Below, piece after piece: positions 1-6,287 of a DNA stretch of 7,676 nt. Numbering within the stretch: position 1 is the stretch's first letter; the number at the start of each line of letters is the position of its first letter. Origin of the DNA: an uncultured Bryobacteraceae bacterium (GTDB lineage Bacteria; Acidobacteriota; Terriglobia; Bryobacterales; Bryobacteraceae); NCBI GenBank assembly GCA_937921835.1, contig CAKZVG010000189.1:1-7676 (forward strand), written 5' to 3'. The notes beneath the pieces are model-generated. The model made no database searches and was not told the origin of the DNA. It saw nothing but the letters and a program-made list of their open reading frames with translations. A program made the translations under genes and the position numbers.

Positions 1-111
1 GGCGGTATCGCCGAAGTAGATGAAATCCTGCCGCGGCAGCTTGCGCCGCAGCGATTTGAGGACGGTCAGCCCGCCCACGCCGGAATCGAACACGCCGAGA
101 GGACGGCTCAT
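1..111 (-). CDS. murI: Glutamate racemase, N-terminal 37 residues (gene runs off the left edge)
   Basis: The reverse strand from an ATG at 111-109 reads without a stop to the window edge and gives the N-terminus of a glutamate racemase (Asp/Glu racemase superfamily). This cytoplasmic enzyme interconverts L- and D-glutamate for peptidoglycan. Visible family signatures are [13 protein letters not shown] (residues 6-18), which carries the conserved Asp9-Ser10 of the active site, and IYFGDTA (31-37). The two catalytic cysteines lie beyond the edge. An AAGGAG sits 15 nt upstream of the ATG, rather far for a ribosome binding site, but no other in-frame start is visible. The gene is divergent from the Cys-rich gene at 257. 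The family call is secure; completeness cannot be judged. Confidence 0.93.
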   Translation of the reverse strand, partial: MSRPLGVFDSGVGGLTVLKSLRRKLPRQDFIYFGDTA

Positions 112-130
112 CGGGGTTGAATGCTGCTCC

Positions 131-189
131 TTGGCATCAACCACCAGTGTAGAGCGGGGAGATGTGGGCGAATTCGCATTTGGCATTAA
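131..189. repeat. Near-identical direct repeat TTGGCAT(C/T)AA in a divergent intergenic region
   Basis: TTGGCATCAA (131-140) and TTGGCATTAA (180-189) match at 9 of 10 bases and start 49 bp apart in the gap between murI and the plus-strand cluster. The first copy is itself a small inverted repeat (TTG-N4-CAA). Two similar sites between divergent genes are compatible with operators for one regulator, but no regulator is visible. A weak minus-strand -10 candidate (TACACT on the reverse strand, plus-strand 146-151) lies between them and could serve murI; it has no good -35. Chance occurrence is possible. Confidence 0.3.
168..177. promoter_or_regulatory. 10-bp perfect palindrome GCGAATTCGC, possible operator
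   Basis: A perfect 10-bp palindrome lies in the 145-bp gap between divergent starts, just left of the second TTGGCAT repeat. It is a possible regulatory site for murI or the plus-strand cluster. I found no convincing plus-strand promoter: CATAGT at 236-241 resembles a -10 but has no -35 partner. The functional call is inference. Confidence 0.25.
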
Positions 190-245
190 GGTATTTCACC
201 GAGGCACAGTATCGCCGGATCTGTCATCTCACAGTCATAGTCAAC

Positions 246-250
246 GGAGG
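246..250 (+). promoter_or_regulatory. Ribosome binding site GGAGG for the gene at 257
   Basis: GGAGG lies 6 nt before the ATG at 257. It decides the start of the Cys-rich protein against longer in-frame readings that would run back across murI and the intergenic gap. Confidence 0.75.
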
Positions 251-256
251 CTGGTG

Positions 257-916
257 ATGTCAGGGATGCACCCCAACGGAGGAACCTATTTGTGCTCGGC
301 GCTGGTGCGCCTGCTCCCACGCGAGGCGGGAGGCGGAAAACGCGGCCTGCGGGCGGTGCTCGAACGCATTGCTCCTGCAACCGCGTGGCTATTGACGGAG
401 CGGCCCGTCGGCGAGGGGTCCAGGGCCGACCTGCTGTGCGGGGAGTGCGTGCTGCGCGGCACGATCCGGGAGTGCCGCTTCGACCCGCAACTCGGCTACT
501 CGGTCACGCTCGACTTCGACGCCGGCAGCCGCTGGTCGCCCGAGCGCTTCCACCCGGAGCATATGACGGCGCCGTCCGAGGTGCGGGGGTGCTCCTGCAA
601 GAACGCCGTCTCCTGCCCCATCCGCGCCGCGCACCAGCCGGCCGCGGGCATGCCGATCGAGGAGCGGGTCCTCACGGCGGGCAGCGAGACGGCCATCGTG
701 TCGCCGGGGATGACGTTCGCGCAACTGGCCCGCTGCTTCACCTGCTTTTTCGGGCTGTCGCGCAAGTCGCCGCTGTGTGGACGGTTCATCGAATCCTACC
801 GGGAGACCGAGCGCGCCATCGGAGCGGGTGGAGAGCACGCGAACGCGGCGCTGGTGCTGGCCCGCCTCGCCAGAGTACTGGGCGGCGAGTGCCTCGCGCC
901 GGAGTGTGTACCATAG
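257..916 (+). CDS. Cys-rich protein of unknown function, possible PilZ-like central segment
   Basis: This is a 219-residue protein that I do not recognise as a named family. The start at 257 is chosen for its GGAGG site 6 nt upstream. There is no signal peptide or membrane segment, so it is probably cytoplasmic. The segment at about 66-103 (VLRGTIREC, then LGYSVTLDF, then RWSPERFHPEHM) looks like a small beta-rich domain and loosely recalls PilZ-type proteins, but the defining RxxxR and DxSxxG motifs are not clear. It has twelve cysteines, several grouped: CGEC (61-64), CSC with another at 120 (112-120), CFTC (160-163), plus 174, 212 and 217. This suggests metal binding or redox chemistry, which is inference. 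The C-terminal third is Ala-rich and helical. It ends 7 bp before the nuclease start and is likely the first gene of that cluster. Confidence 0.75.
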   Translation: MSGMHPNGGTYLCSALVRLLPREAGGGKRGLRAVLERIAPATAWLLTERPVGEGSRADLLCGECVLRGTIRECRFDPQLGYSVTLDFDAGSRWSPERFHPEHMTAPSEVRGCSCKNAVSCPIRAAHQPAAGMPIEERVLTAGSETAIVSPGMTFAQLARCFTCFFGLSRKSPLCGRFIESYRETERAIGAGGEHANAALVLARLARVLGGECLAPECVP

Positions 917-918
917 GA
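915..918 (+). promoter_or_regulatory. Ribosome binding site AGGA supporting a GTG start at 924
   Basis: AGGA lies 5 nt before the GTG at 924 and overlaps the stop codon of the preceding gene (914-916). It favours 924 over an in-frame GTG at 906, whose only nearby purine-rich stretch is 1 nt away, and over an in-frame ATG at 777 that lies deep inside the preceding gene. Confidence 0.5.
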
Positions 919-923
919 ACATT

Positions 924-2984
924 GTGTTCCAGTCCACCGGCGCCGCCGCGGCGCTCCTGCTGACGGCCACACTCCTGCCGCGCGCGGCCGCGTTCGAATG
1001 CGGCAACCAGCCGGCCGCCACGCGGATCTGGCGCATTCAGGGCGAGGGCGCGGCCAGCCCCATCGAAGGGCAGGTGGTGGAAGCCGAAGGCGTCGTGACG
1101 GGGAGTTTTCAAGGCCCCGCCGCGCTCAACGGCTTCTTCCTGCAAGAGGAAGCGGCTGACTCCGACGGCGACCCCGCGACTTCCGATGGAATCTTCGTCT
1201 TCGCTCCCGGCGGGCGGAGCGTCCGCGCGGGAGACGTCGTGCGCGTAAAGGGCACGGTGGCCGAGTACGCGAGCGCCGGCGGCCGGCTCACGCAAATCGC
1301 GGCGGTGATGGACCTGAAGGTGTGCGCGCAGGGCGCTCTGGTCGCGCCGGTGGCGGTCCCGCTGCCGCTGCCCGACGGCCAGGACTGGGAGCGCTATGAA
1401 GGCATGCTGGTGCGCATGCAGTCCGCCGGGCCGCTGGTGGTGACCGGAAACCACGACCTCGGCCGCTTCGGCAGCGTGGAGGTCGCGCCCCCGCGGCTGT
1501 TCGCGCCAACCCAGCAGGTTCCTCCCGGCGAGGAGGCGCGCGCGCGAGCGCTGTGGAACGCGCGGGCGAAACTGGTGCTCGACGACGCGAGCAGCGCGGC
1601 CAACGCCAACCTCTATCCAACAGCGTATCCGGAAGGCGGATTGCGCGCGGACCGGACGCTGCGCGTGGGCGACCACCTGGCGGCGCCGCTCGAAGGAGTT
1701 CTCGACGACCGATTCGGCGCGTATCGCTTGCACCCGGTGGCCCCGGTCGCGTTTCTTGCCGCGAACCCGCGGCCGCCGTCACCGCCCGAGGTGGGCGGCC
1801 GCTTCCGCGCCGCCGCCGCCAACGTCCTCAACTTTTTCACCACGACCGGCGCCGGGCCGGTGTGCGGTCCTGGCGCCAGCCTCAATTGCCGGGGCGCGAC
1901 GGACGAGGCCGAGTATCAACGCCAGTTGAAGAAGCTGGTCGCGATGCTGCGGGGTCTCGAGGCCGACGTAATCGTCCTCAATGAGGTCGAGAACAACCCG
2001 GCCGGCGCGGCAAATCCGGCGGTTGCCGCGCTGGTGTCCGCGCTGAACCATGCCTGCGGGGCGGAGACCTTCCGCGCCATCGATACCGGACCCCTGGGAA
2101 CCGACGCTATCCGCAACGCCATTCTCTACCAGCCCGCGCGCGTCGAACCCGTGGGCGTCTTCGCCACCGCCTGGTTGCACGACCAGAGCCGGCCGAGCGT
2201 TGCGCAGACCTTCCAGCCGGCCGCCGGCCCGCGGCCGGACTTGCAGCGTTTCACCGTCGTGGCGAATCACTGGAAGTCCAAGAGCGGCTCCTGCGACGAC
2301 GACGGCGCGGCGGCCTACGGACAGGGCGCCTGCAACTTCATGCGTCTGCGCATGGCGCGCCACCTGGTGGAGTGGCTGGCCGGGAATCCCACCGGCGATC
2401 CCACGCCGGAGAGCGAGCGCAAGATTCTCCTGCTCGGAGACTTCAACTGCTATCTCATGGAAGACCCCATGCGGGCCCTGACGGATCCGGATTTCAGTCT
2501 GCCGGGATACCCGGCGCTGGCGGGTTCTACTTACGTTAACTTAGTTGAAAGATATCTGGGAACCGGCGCTTATTCGTATAACTACCAGGGACAATCCGGC
2601 TATCTCGATCACGCGCTCGCCAATCCCGCTTTCGAAAAGCTGATCACCGGCGTGGCCGCCTGGCACATCAACGCCGATGAACCCGCGGCGCTCGACTACA
2701 ATCTCGAGAACAAGTCCGCCGCGGCACGCGAGGCCTACTACAGCCCGGACCCCTTCCGCGCCTCCGACCACGATCCGCTCGTGGTGGGATTCAATCCCCT
2801 GGCCGGGGACCTGAACAACGACGGCGCGGTCGACGGCCGCGACCGGGCGCTGCTTCGCGCCGCAATGGGCAAGCCGGCGGGCGCCGAGGGCGCCGGCCGG
2901 CGCCTGGATCTCGACGGCGACGGCGTCATAGCGCGGGGCGCCGAAAAGCACTGGAAGAAGCTGCGCAAGGCCTACCGCCAATGA
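924..2984 (+). CDS. Secreted ExeM/NucH-type endonuclease with dockerin-like C-terminal repeats
   Basis: This 686-residue protein is predicted to be exported and to hydrolyse extracellular DNA or RNA with divalent metal. The start is a GTG followed by a hydrophobic leader (to about residue 24, ending PRAAA). An OB-fold-like region resembling those of YhcR/ExeM nucleases follows (about 30-175). An endonuclease/exonuclease/phosphatase domain (about 293-625) keeps the whole catalytic set: N300 in NVLNFF, E354 in LNEVEN, D394 in GTDAIRN, H449 in NHWKSK, D506 and N508 in GDFN, and D615-H616 in SDHDP. Cysteines in SGSC and GQGACN fit the ExeM subgroup. The C-terminus has two calcium-loop-like segments, GDLNNDG (628-634) and LDLDGDGV (661-668), like dockerin type I repeats. 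No membrane or sorting tail follows. The stop overlaps the permease start (ATGA). The family is secure; the signal peptide lacks an obvious basic n-region, so the exact start is less certain. Confidence 0.9.
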   Translation: MFQSTGAAAALLLTATLLPRAAAFECGNQPAATRIWRIQGEGAASPIEGQVVEAEGVVTGSFQGPAALNGFFLQEEAADSDGDPATSDGIFVFAPGGRSVRAGDVVRVKGTVAEYASAGGRLTQIAAVMDLKVCAQGALVAPVAVPLPLPDGQDWERYEGMLVRMQSAGPLVVTGNHDLGRFGSVEVAPPRLFAPTQQVPPGEEARARALWNARAKLVLDDASSAANANLYPTAYPEGGLRADRTLRVGDHLAAPLEGVLDDRFGAYRLHPVAPVAFLAANPRPPSPPEVGGRFRAAAANVLNFFTTTGAGPVCGPGASLNCRGATDEAEYQRQLKKLVAMLRGLEADVIVLNEVENNPAGAANPAVAALVSALNHACGAETFRAIDTGPLGTDAIRNAILYQPARVEPVGVFATAWLHDQSRPSVAQTFQPAAGPRPDLQRFTVVANHWKSKSGSCDDDGAAAYGQGACNFMRLRMARHLVEWLAGNPTGDPTPESERKILLLGDFNCYLMEDPMRALTDPDFSLPGYPALAGSTYVNLVERYLGTGAYSYNYQGQSGYLDHALANPAFEKLITGVAAWHINADEPAALDYNLENKSAAAREAYYSPDPFRASDHDPLVVGFNPLAGDLNNDGAVDGRDRALLRAAMGKPAGAEGAGRRLDLDGDGVIARGAEKHWKKLRKAYRQ

Positions 2985-4339
2985 GCCACCACGATCCCCC
3001 GCAAACCGCCGCGGCCGGGCCGCAACTCGTCCGCGGCTTCGGACTCCTTCAGGCGACGGCGCTCAACATGAGCAACATGGTTGGCGTCGGGCCGTTCATC
3101 ACCATCCCGTTGATCATCGCCGCTATGGGCGGACCGCAGTGCATGCTCGGCTGGGCGGCCGGCGCGGTCCTGGCGCTCTGCGACGGCCTGATCTGGAGCG
3201 AACTCGCGGCCGCCATGCCGGCCGCGGGCGGCACCTACCGCTACCTGCGGGAAGCGTTCCGGGGCGGCGCGCTCGGGCGCCTGCTCCCGTTCCTGTTCAT
3301 CTGGCAGTTTATCTTCAGCGGCCCGCTGGAGATTGCTTCCGGTTACATCGGCTTCGCGCAGTATCTGAGTTATTTCTGGCGCGGCATGGGGCCGGTAGAG
3401 ATCAAGTTAGCCGGGCTGGGCGTGGGCGCGCTGGTGGTGGCGCTGCTCTACCGGCGGATCACGGCGGTCGGGCGGCTGACGGTGGTGCTTTGGGCCGGGA
3501 TGCTGGCGACGGTGGTCTGGATCATCGGAAGCGGAATCCTCAACTTCAATCCGGCCGTGGCCTTCGACTTCCCGCCCGGCGCGTTCCGGTTCTCGGCCGG
3601 CTTCTTTCTCGGCCTCGGCTCGGCGATGCTGATTGCGATGTACGACTTCCTGGGCTACTACGATATCTGCTACATCGGCGGCGAAGTGCGCGATCCGGCG
3701 CGGGTGATTCCGCGCGCCATCCTCATCTCGGTGGTCGCCGTGGCGGCGATCTACGCGGTGATGAATTTGATGCTGATCGGCGTTGTGCCGTGGCGCGAAG
3801 CGATGGAATCCAAGTACATCGTATCGGAGTATATGGAGAGGCTCTACGGTCCGGTGGCGGCGGGCGCGGTGACGCTGCTGATTCTGTGGTGCGCTTTCGC
3901 CAGCGTCTTTGCGCTGGTGCTGGGCTACAGCCGCATCCCGTATGCGGCGGCGCTCGAGGGCGACTTTTTCCGTTGCTTCGGGCGCCTGCATCCGCGCGGG
4001 CAGTTCCCGCACGTCTCGCTGCTGGTGGTCGGGGGTCTGGCCATGCTGGCCAGCCTGCTGACGCTTGAATGGGTGATTTCGGCGCTACTGACGGCGCGCA
4101 TCCTGGTGCAGTTCGTGGGGCAGATCGTGGCCCTGCATTTCATCCGCACGCGCCGGCCGGGCATCGCTCTGCCCTTCCGGATGTGGTTCTACCCGTTGCC
4201 CAGCCTGATCGCGTTCGCGGGCTGGATGTACGTTTTTCTCACCGCCGGCGGGACGTTCATCCTCTACGGGCTGCTGACGCTCGCCGCGGGCGTGGCGGCG
4301 TGGTGGCTCTGGTCGCGCCGCCGGCCCCGCCAAGCTTAG
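2981..4339 (+). CDS. APC-family permease, substrate unknown
   Basis: This 452-residue inner-membrane protein has about 12 predicted hydrophobic segments, the usual size for the amino acid-polyamine-organocation family. Family marks are the unwound first helix with GVGPF (35-39), the helix 2 to loop segment SELAAAMPAAGGTYRYLREAF (from 73), and GYYDICYIGGEVRDPARVIP (225-244), which matches the helix 6 and following loop of APC carriers. The short basic tail (RRRPR) is cytoplasmic. Transport is probably by proton or sodium symport, or exchange; the substrate cannot be read from the sequence. Its ATG overlaps the nuclease stop by 4 bp, with only AAGG 10 nt upstream, so translation is likely coupled. 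Its stop overlaps the stop of the convergent pduT-like gene. A link to nuclease products or to the microcompartment genes is possible but unproven. Confidence 0.9.
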   Translation: MSHHDPPQTAAAGPQLVRGFGLLQATALNMSNMVGVGPFITIPLIIAAMGGPQCMLGWAAGAVLALCDGLIWSELAAAMPAAGGTYRYLREAFRGGALGRLLPFLFIWQFIFSGPLEIASGYIGFAQYLSYFWRGMGPVEIKLAGLGVGALVVALLYRRITAVGRLTVVLWAGMLATVVWIIGSGILNFNPAVAFDFPPGAFRFSAGFFLGLGSAMLIAMYDFLGYYDICYIGGEVRDPARVIPRAILISVVAVAAIYAVMNLMLIGVVPWREAMESKYIVSEYMERLYGPVAAGAVTLLILWCAFASVFALVLGYSRIPYAAALEGDFFRCFGRLHPRGQFPHVSLLVVGGLAMLASLLTLEWVISALLTARILVQFVGQIVALHFIRTRRPGIALPFRMWFYPLPSLIAFAGWMYVFLTAGGTFILYGLLTLAAGVAAWWLWSRRRPRQA

Positions 4340-4887
4340 ATCATCTCCGACAGCAGTTCCTCGCGCGGCGAGGGGATGACCGCCTTGTTGACCAGCAGCC
4401 CCTTGCGTCCGATGACCTGCGCGCCCGTCTCCACGGCGCTGCGCACCGAGGCCACGCTGCCGGTGAGCGAGGCGAACGCCTTGCCCCCCAGCGCCATCGC
4501 CAGACGGATCTCGATCAGTTCGACGGCCGCCGCCTTGACCGCCGCGTCGGCGCCCTCGATGAGGGAGGCGACCGAGAATGACTCGATGATCCCAAGCGCT
4601 TCCAGATGCTCGACCTTGGAGTGTCCGGCAATGGCGGGAAAAACCGATTCGTGCACGTTGGGGATCACGAACGTGTCGATGACGGCGAAGTCTCCCGCCG
4701 CCGATCCCGCCTCCACGGCCGCCTGAACCGCCGCCACGTCGCCGCGCACCATGACCATGTATTTACCCGAGCAAATCGTGCGGGCCAGCAACAGTTCCAC
4801 GCCGGCCGCCTTCAGCATGGCGTCCGCCGCCACGAAACCCGCCGCGATGCTGGTCAGTTCAATCAGTCCGATGGAATTCCTAGCCAT
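4336..4887 (-). CDS. pduT: PduT-like tandem-BMC shell protein with [4Fe-4S] cysteine
   Basis: This 183-residue protein has two bacterial microcompartment (BMC) domains in tandem: IGLIELTSIAAGFVAADAML starts the first (from residue 6) and LGIIESFSVASLIEGADAAV the second (from 98). Each is followed by the typical KAA..VEL segment. It closely resembles Salmonella PduT in length and motifs (for example ELTSIA, TIC-GK, and GEKGLLV-like and VIPSP-like segments near the end). PduT forms pseudohexameric trimers in the shell facet, with a central [4Fe-4S] cluster held by one cysteine per subunit. The equivalent residue is present as C39 in RTICSGK. Expected role: carrying electrons across the shell with PduS. 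The start has GAGGTG 4 nt upstream and overlaps the pduS-like gene by 8 bp. Confidence 0.92.
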   Translation of the reverse strand: MARNSIGLIELTSIAAGFVAADAMLKAAGVELLLARTICSGKYMVMVRGDVAAVQAAVEAGSAAGDFAVIDTFVIPNVHESVFPAIAGHSKVEHLEALGIIESFSVASLIEGADAAVKAAAVELIEIRLAMALGGKAFASLTGSVASVRSAVETGAQVIGRKGLLVNKAVIPSPREELLSEMI

Positions 4888-6193
4888 GCCGCACCTCGAT
4901 GTACTTAGGGGTGATCGCCGTCACTTCTCCCGCGATGCTCGAATGAAGATTCACGCCCAGTTCTTTGTCCCCGACGGCCGCCAGCAACTGTCCCGCCCGC
5001 ACCTTCTCGCCCTTGTTGACCACCGGCGAGGCGGGCTTGCCGACGTGCTGCGACAGCTTGATGCGCACCCTCTCCGGCCGTGCCTCCAGGGCCTGGTAGG
5101 GCGTCTCGCTCTCGTAGTTCTCCACGTTCAAGCGCCGCCGCAGCATGGCCAGCGGGACCCGCCGCTCCTCCTTCATCGGGTGGACCCGCACCGGCTTCTG
5201 TTGAACGAACTTGACGCCAGCCTCGCGCATGTCGCGCTTGGCCTGATCGCAGGCCTCCTTGGGGAAGAGGTCCTCCGGGCAGGCGTAGAGCGTGCACAGT
5301 CCGCAGGCGCAGCACAGTTCGCCCCACTGGTTCCAGTAATTCGATCCAGAGGCCGTGAAGCCGAGGCTGCGCATCACCTTGTGCGGCTGCACCTCGTAGC
5401 CCAGCAGATAGCGCGGGCAGAACTCGGTGCAGTAGCTGCACTGATCGCAGGCCGACTTGCCGATGCGGTTCATGGCCGCCTGCGGATTCGAGCGCCGCAC
5501 AGCGAGGTAGTGCCCGGCCGGCAGCAGGATCAGACCGGCGGTGGTCTTCGTCACCACGTCGTCGAGATCCGTAGCGAGCGATCCCATCATCAGGCCCGAG
5601 ACAAATACCGCATACTCCGGGACGGTGGCGCCGCCGGCCAGTTCGATCACCTCGCGGAAACTGATGCCGATGGGAACCCACAGCGACTTCGGCTGCGCCA
5701 CCGCGCCCGCCACCGAGAGAAACTTGCGCGTGACCGGCCGGCCTTCGTTGGCCGCGTGTACGTTGTACAGCGTCTCGACGTTGTTCACCACGCAGCCCAC
5801 CGCCAGCGGAATGCCGGCCGGCGGGATCAGCCGCCCGGTGGCGGTATAGACCAGTTCGTACTCGTCGCCCGAGGGGTAGAAGTCGCCGAGGAAGGTCATC
5901 TCGATGCCGGCCTTGCTCGCCTCCGGCTCGATGGCGTGAACCGCCTCGGCGTTCTTGGACTTGATGCCGAAGCGTCCGTGCCGCGCCTTGGTGGACTCCA
6001 TCATGAGGCGCATCCCGGCCACGATCTCGGCCGGATGCAGCTTCATGATCTCGACATCCTTGTGCAGCAGCGGCTCGCACTCGGCGCCGTTGGCCAGCAC
6101 GTACTCGACCTCCGAGGCTGCCTTGACGTAGGTGGGGAAGCCCGCGCCGCCGGCCCCCACCACACCCATTTCCTTCAGCTTCCGGGACAACAT
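4880..6193 (-). CDS. pduS: PduS-like SLBB/RnfC-type flavin and iron-sulfur protein
   Basis: This 437-residue protein matches PduS, the microcompartment-associated cobalamin reductase or electron carrier related to RnfC and NuoF. GAGGAGFPT (13-21) is the glycine-rich nucleotide/flavin region, and an SLBB domain is expected at about 165-220. Two ferredoxin-like motifs follow: C249, C252, C255, C259 (CDQCSYCTEFCP), and C294, C297, C300, C305 (CCACGLCTLYACP). The C-terminal barrel-sandwich part (about 375-437) contains GKPASPVVNKGEKV and ends GEVTAITPKYIEV. In Salmonella PduS reduces B12 and binds PduT; both partners are here, in the same order. The ATG at 6193-6191 has only a weak GAAG upstream but leaves the family N-terminus intact. 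It is the first gene of a two-gene minus-strand operon, divergent from the gene at 6288. Confidence 0.92.
   Translation of the reverse strand: MLSRKLKEMGVVGAGGAGFPTYVKAASEVEYVLANGAECEPLLHKDVEIMKLHPAEIVAGMRLMMESTKARHGRFGIKSKNAEAVHAIEPEASKAGIEMTFLGDFYPSGDEYELVYTATGRLIPPAGIPLAVGCVVNNVETLYNVHAANEGRPVTRKFLSVAGAVAQPKSLWVPIGISFREVIELAGGATVPEYAVFVSGLMMGSLATDLDDVVTKTTAGLILLPAGHYLAVRRSNPQAAMNRIGKSACDQCSYCTEFCPRYLLGYEVQPHKVMRSLGFTASGSNYWNQWGELCCACGLCTLYACPEDLFPKEACDQAKRDMREAGVKFVQQKPVRVHPMKEERRVPLAMLRRRLNVENYESETPYQALEARPERVRIKLSQHVGKPASPVVNKGEKVRAGQLLAAVGDKELGVNLHSSIAGEVTAITPKYIEVRHG
4892..4897 (-). promoter_or_regulatory. Ribosome binding site GAGGTG for the pduT-like gene
   Basis: On the minus strand GAGGTG stands 4 nt before the ATG at 4887-4885. 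It lies inside the last codons of the pduS-like gene, which supports coupled translation of the pair. Confidence 0.6.
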
Positions 6194-6234
6194 AGGGAAT
6201 CTTCAGGCTAGCGCACCGGGCCGGGCGCGTGGGC

Positions 6235-6252
6235 GGCGCCGGACCGGGCGCC
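6235..6252. repeat. GGCGCC-N6-GGCGCC repeat in the pduS / 6288 divergent gap
   Basis: Two copies of the palindrome GGCGCC (6235-6240 and 6247-6252) can also pair with each other as a hairpin. The right copy directly abuts the -35 candidate of the gene at 6288. A longer direct repeat, CCGGGCGC (6221-6228 and 6244-6251), overlaps it. The 94-bp gap must hold the control regions of two divergent genes. In DNA this GC-rich, chance is a serious alternative. Confidence 0.25.
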
Positions 6253-6287
6253 TCGAAATCGTCCCGGAGCCGTGGGACAATCAAACC
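6253..6287 (+). promoter_or_regulatory. Promoter with extended -10, predicted leaderless transcript for the gene at 6288
   Basis: TCGAAA (6253-6258, 4 of 6 to TTGACA), a 17-bp spacer and TGG-GACAAT (6273-6281, an extended -10 with 4 of 6 to TATAAT) end 6 nt before the ATG. Transcription would start at or very near the ATG. No Shine-Dalgarno site is present, which fits a leaderless mRNA. Confidence 0.5.

Noticed and set aside
28..39. Perfect palindrome CTGCCGCGGCAG
   Set aside because: It lies inside the murI coding sequence and is explained by its GC-rich codons; no sign of function.
20..256. Upstream in-frame extension of the Cys-rich gene
   Set aside because: It would overlap murI and the intergenic gap; the GGAGG site at 246-250 supports the start at 257.
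777..923. Upstream extension of the nuclease to an ATG at 777
   Set aside because: It would put about 49 unrelated residues ahead of the signal peptide and overlap the preceding gene by 140 bp; the GTG at 924 has a nearby AGGA.
786..1733. Minus-strand open frame inside the nuclease gene
   Set aside because: Arg/Ala/His-rich, no motifs, antisense to the OB-fold-like region of the nuclease. Similar shadows at 389-1036, 1288-1782, 1779-2363 and 3407-4012 were rejected for the same reason.
4751..6211. Long plus-strand open frame opposite the pduS-like gene
   Set aside because: It is Arg/His/Leu-rich with no recognisable motifs and lies fully antisense to a gene with clear family motifs, the usual artefact of GC-rich codon use.
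6132..6287. Upstream extension of the Spy/CpxP-like gene
   Set aside because: It overlaps the pduS start region and would bury the signal peptide; a promoter-like element lies directly before 6288.
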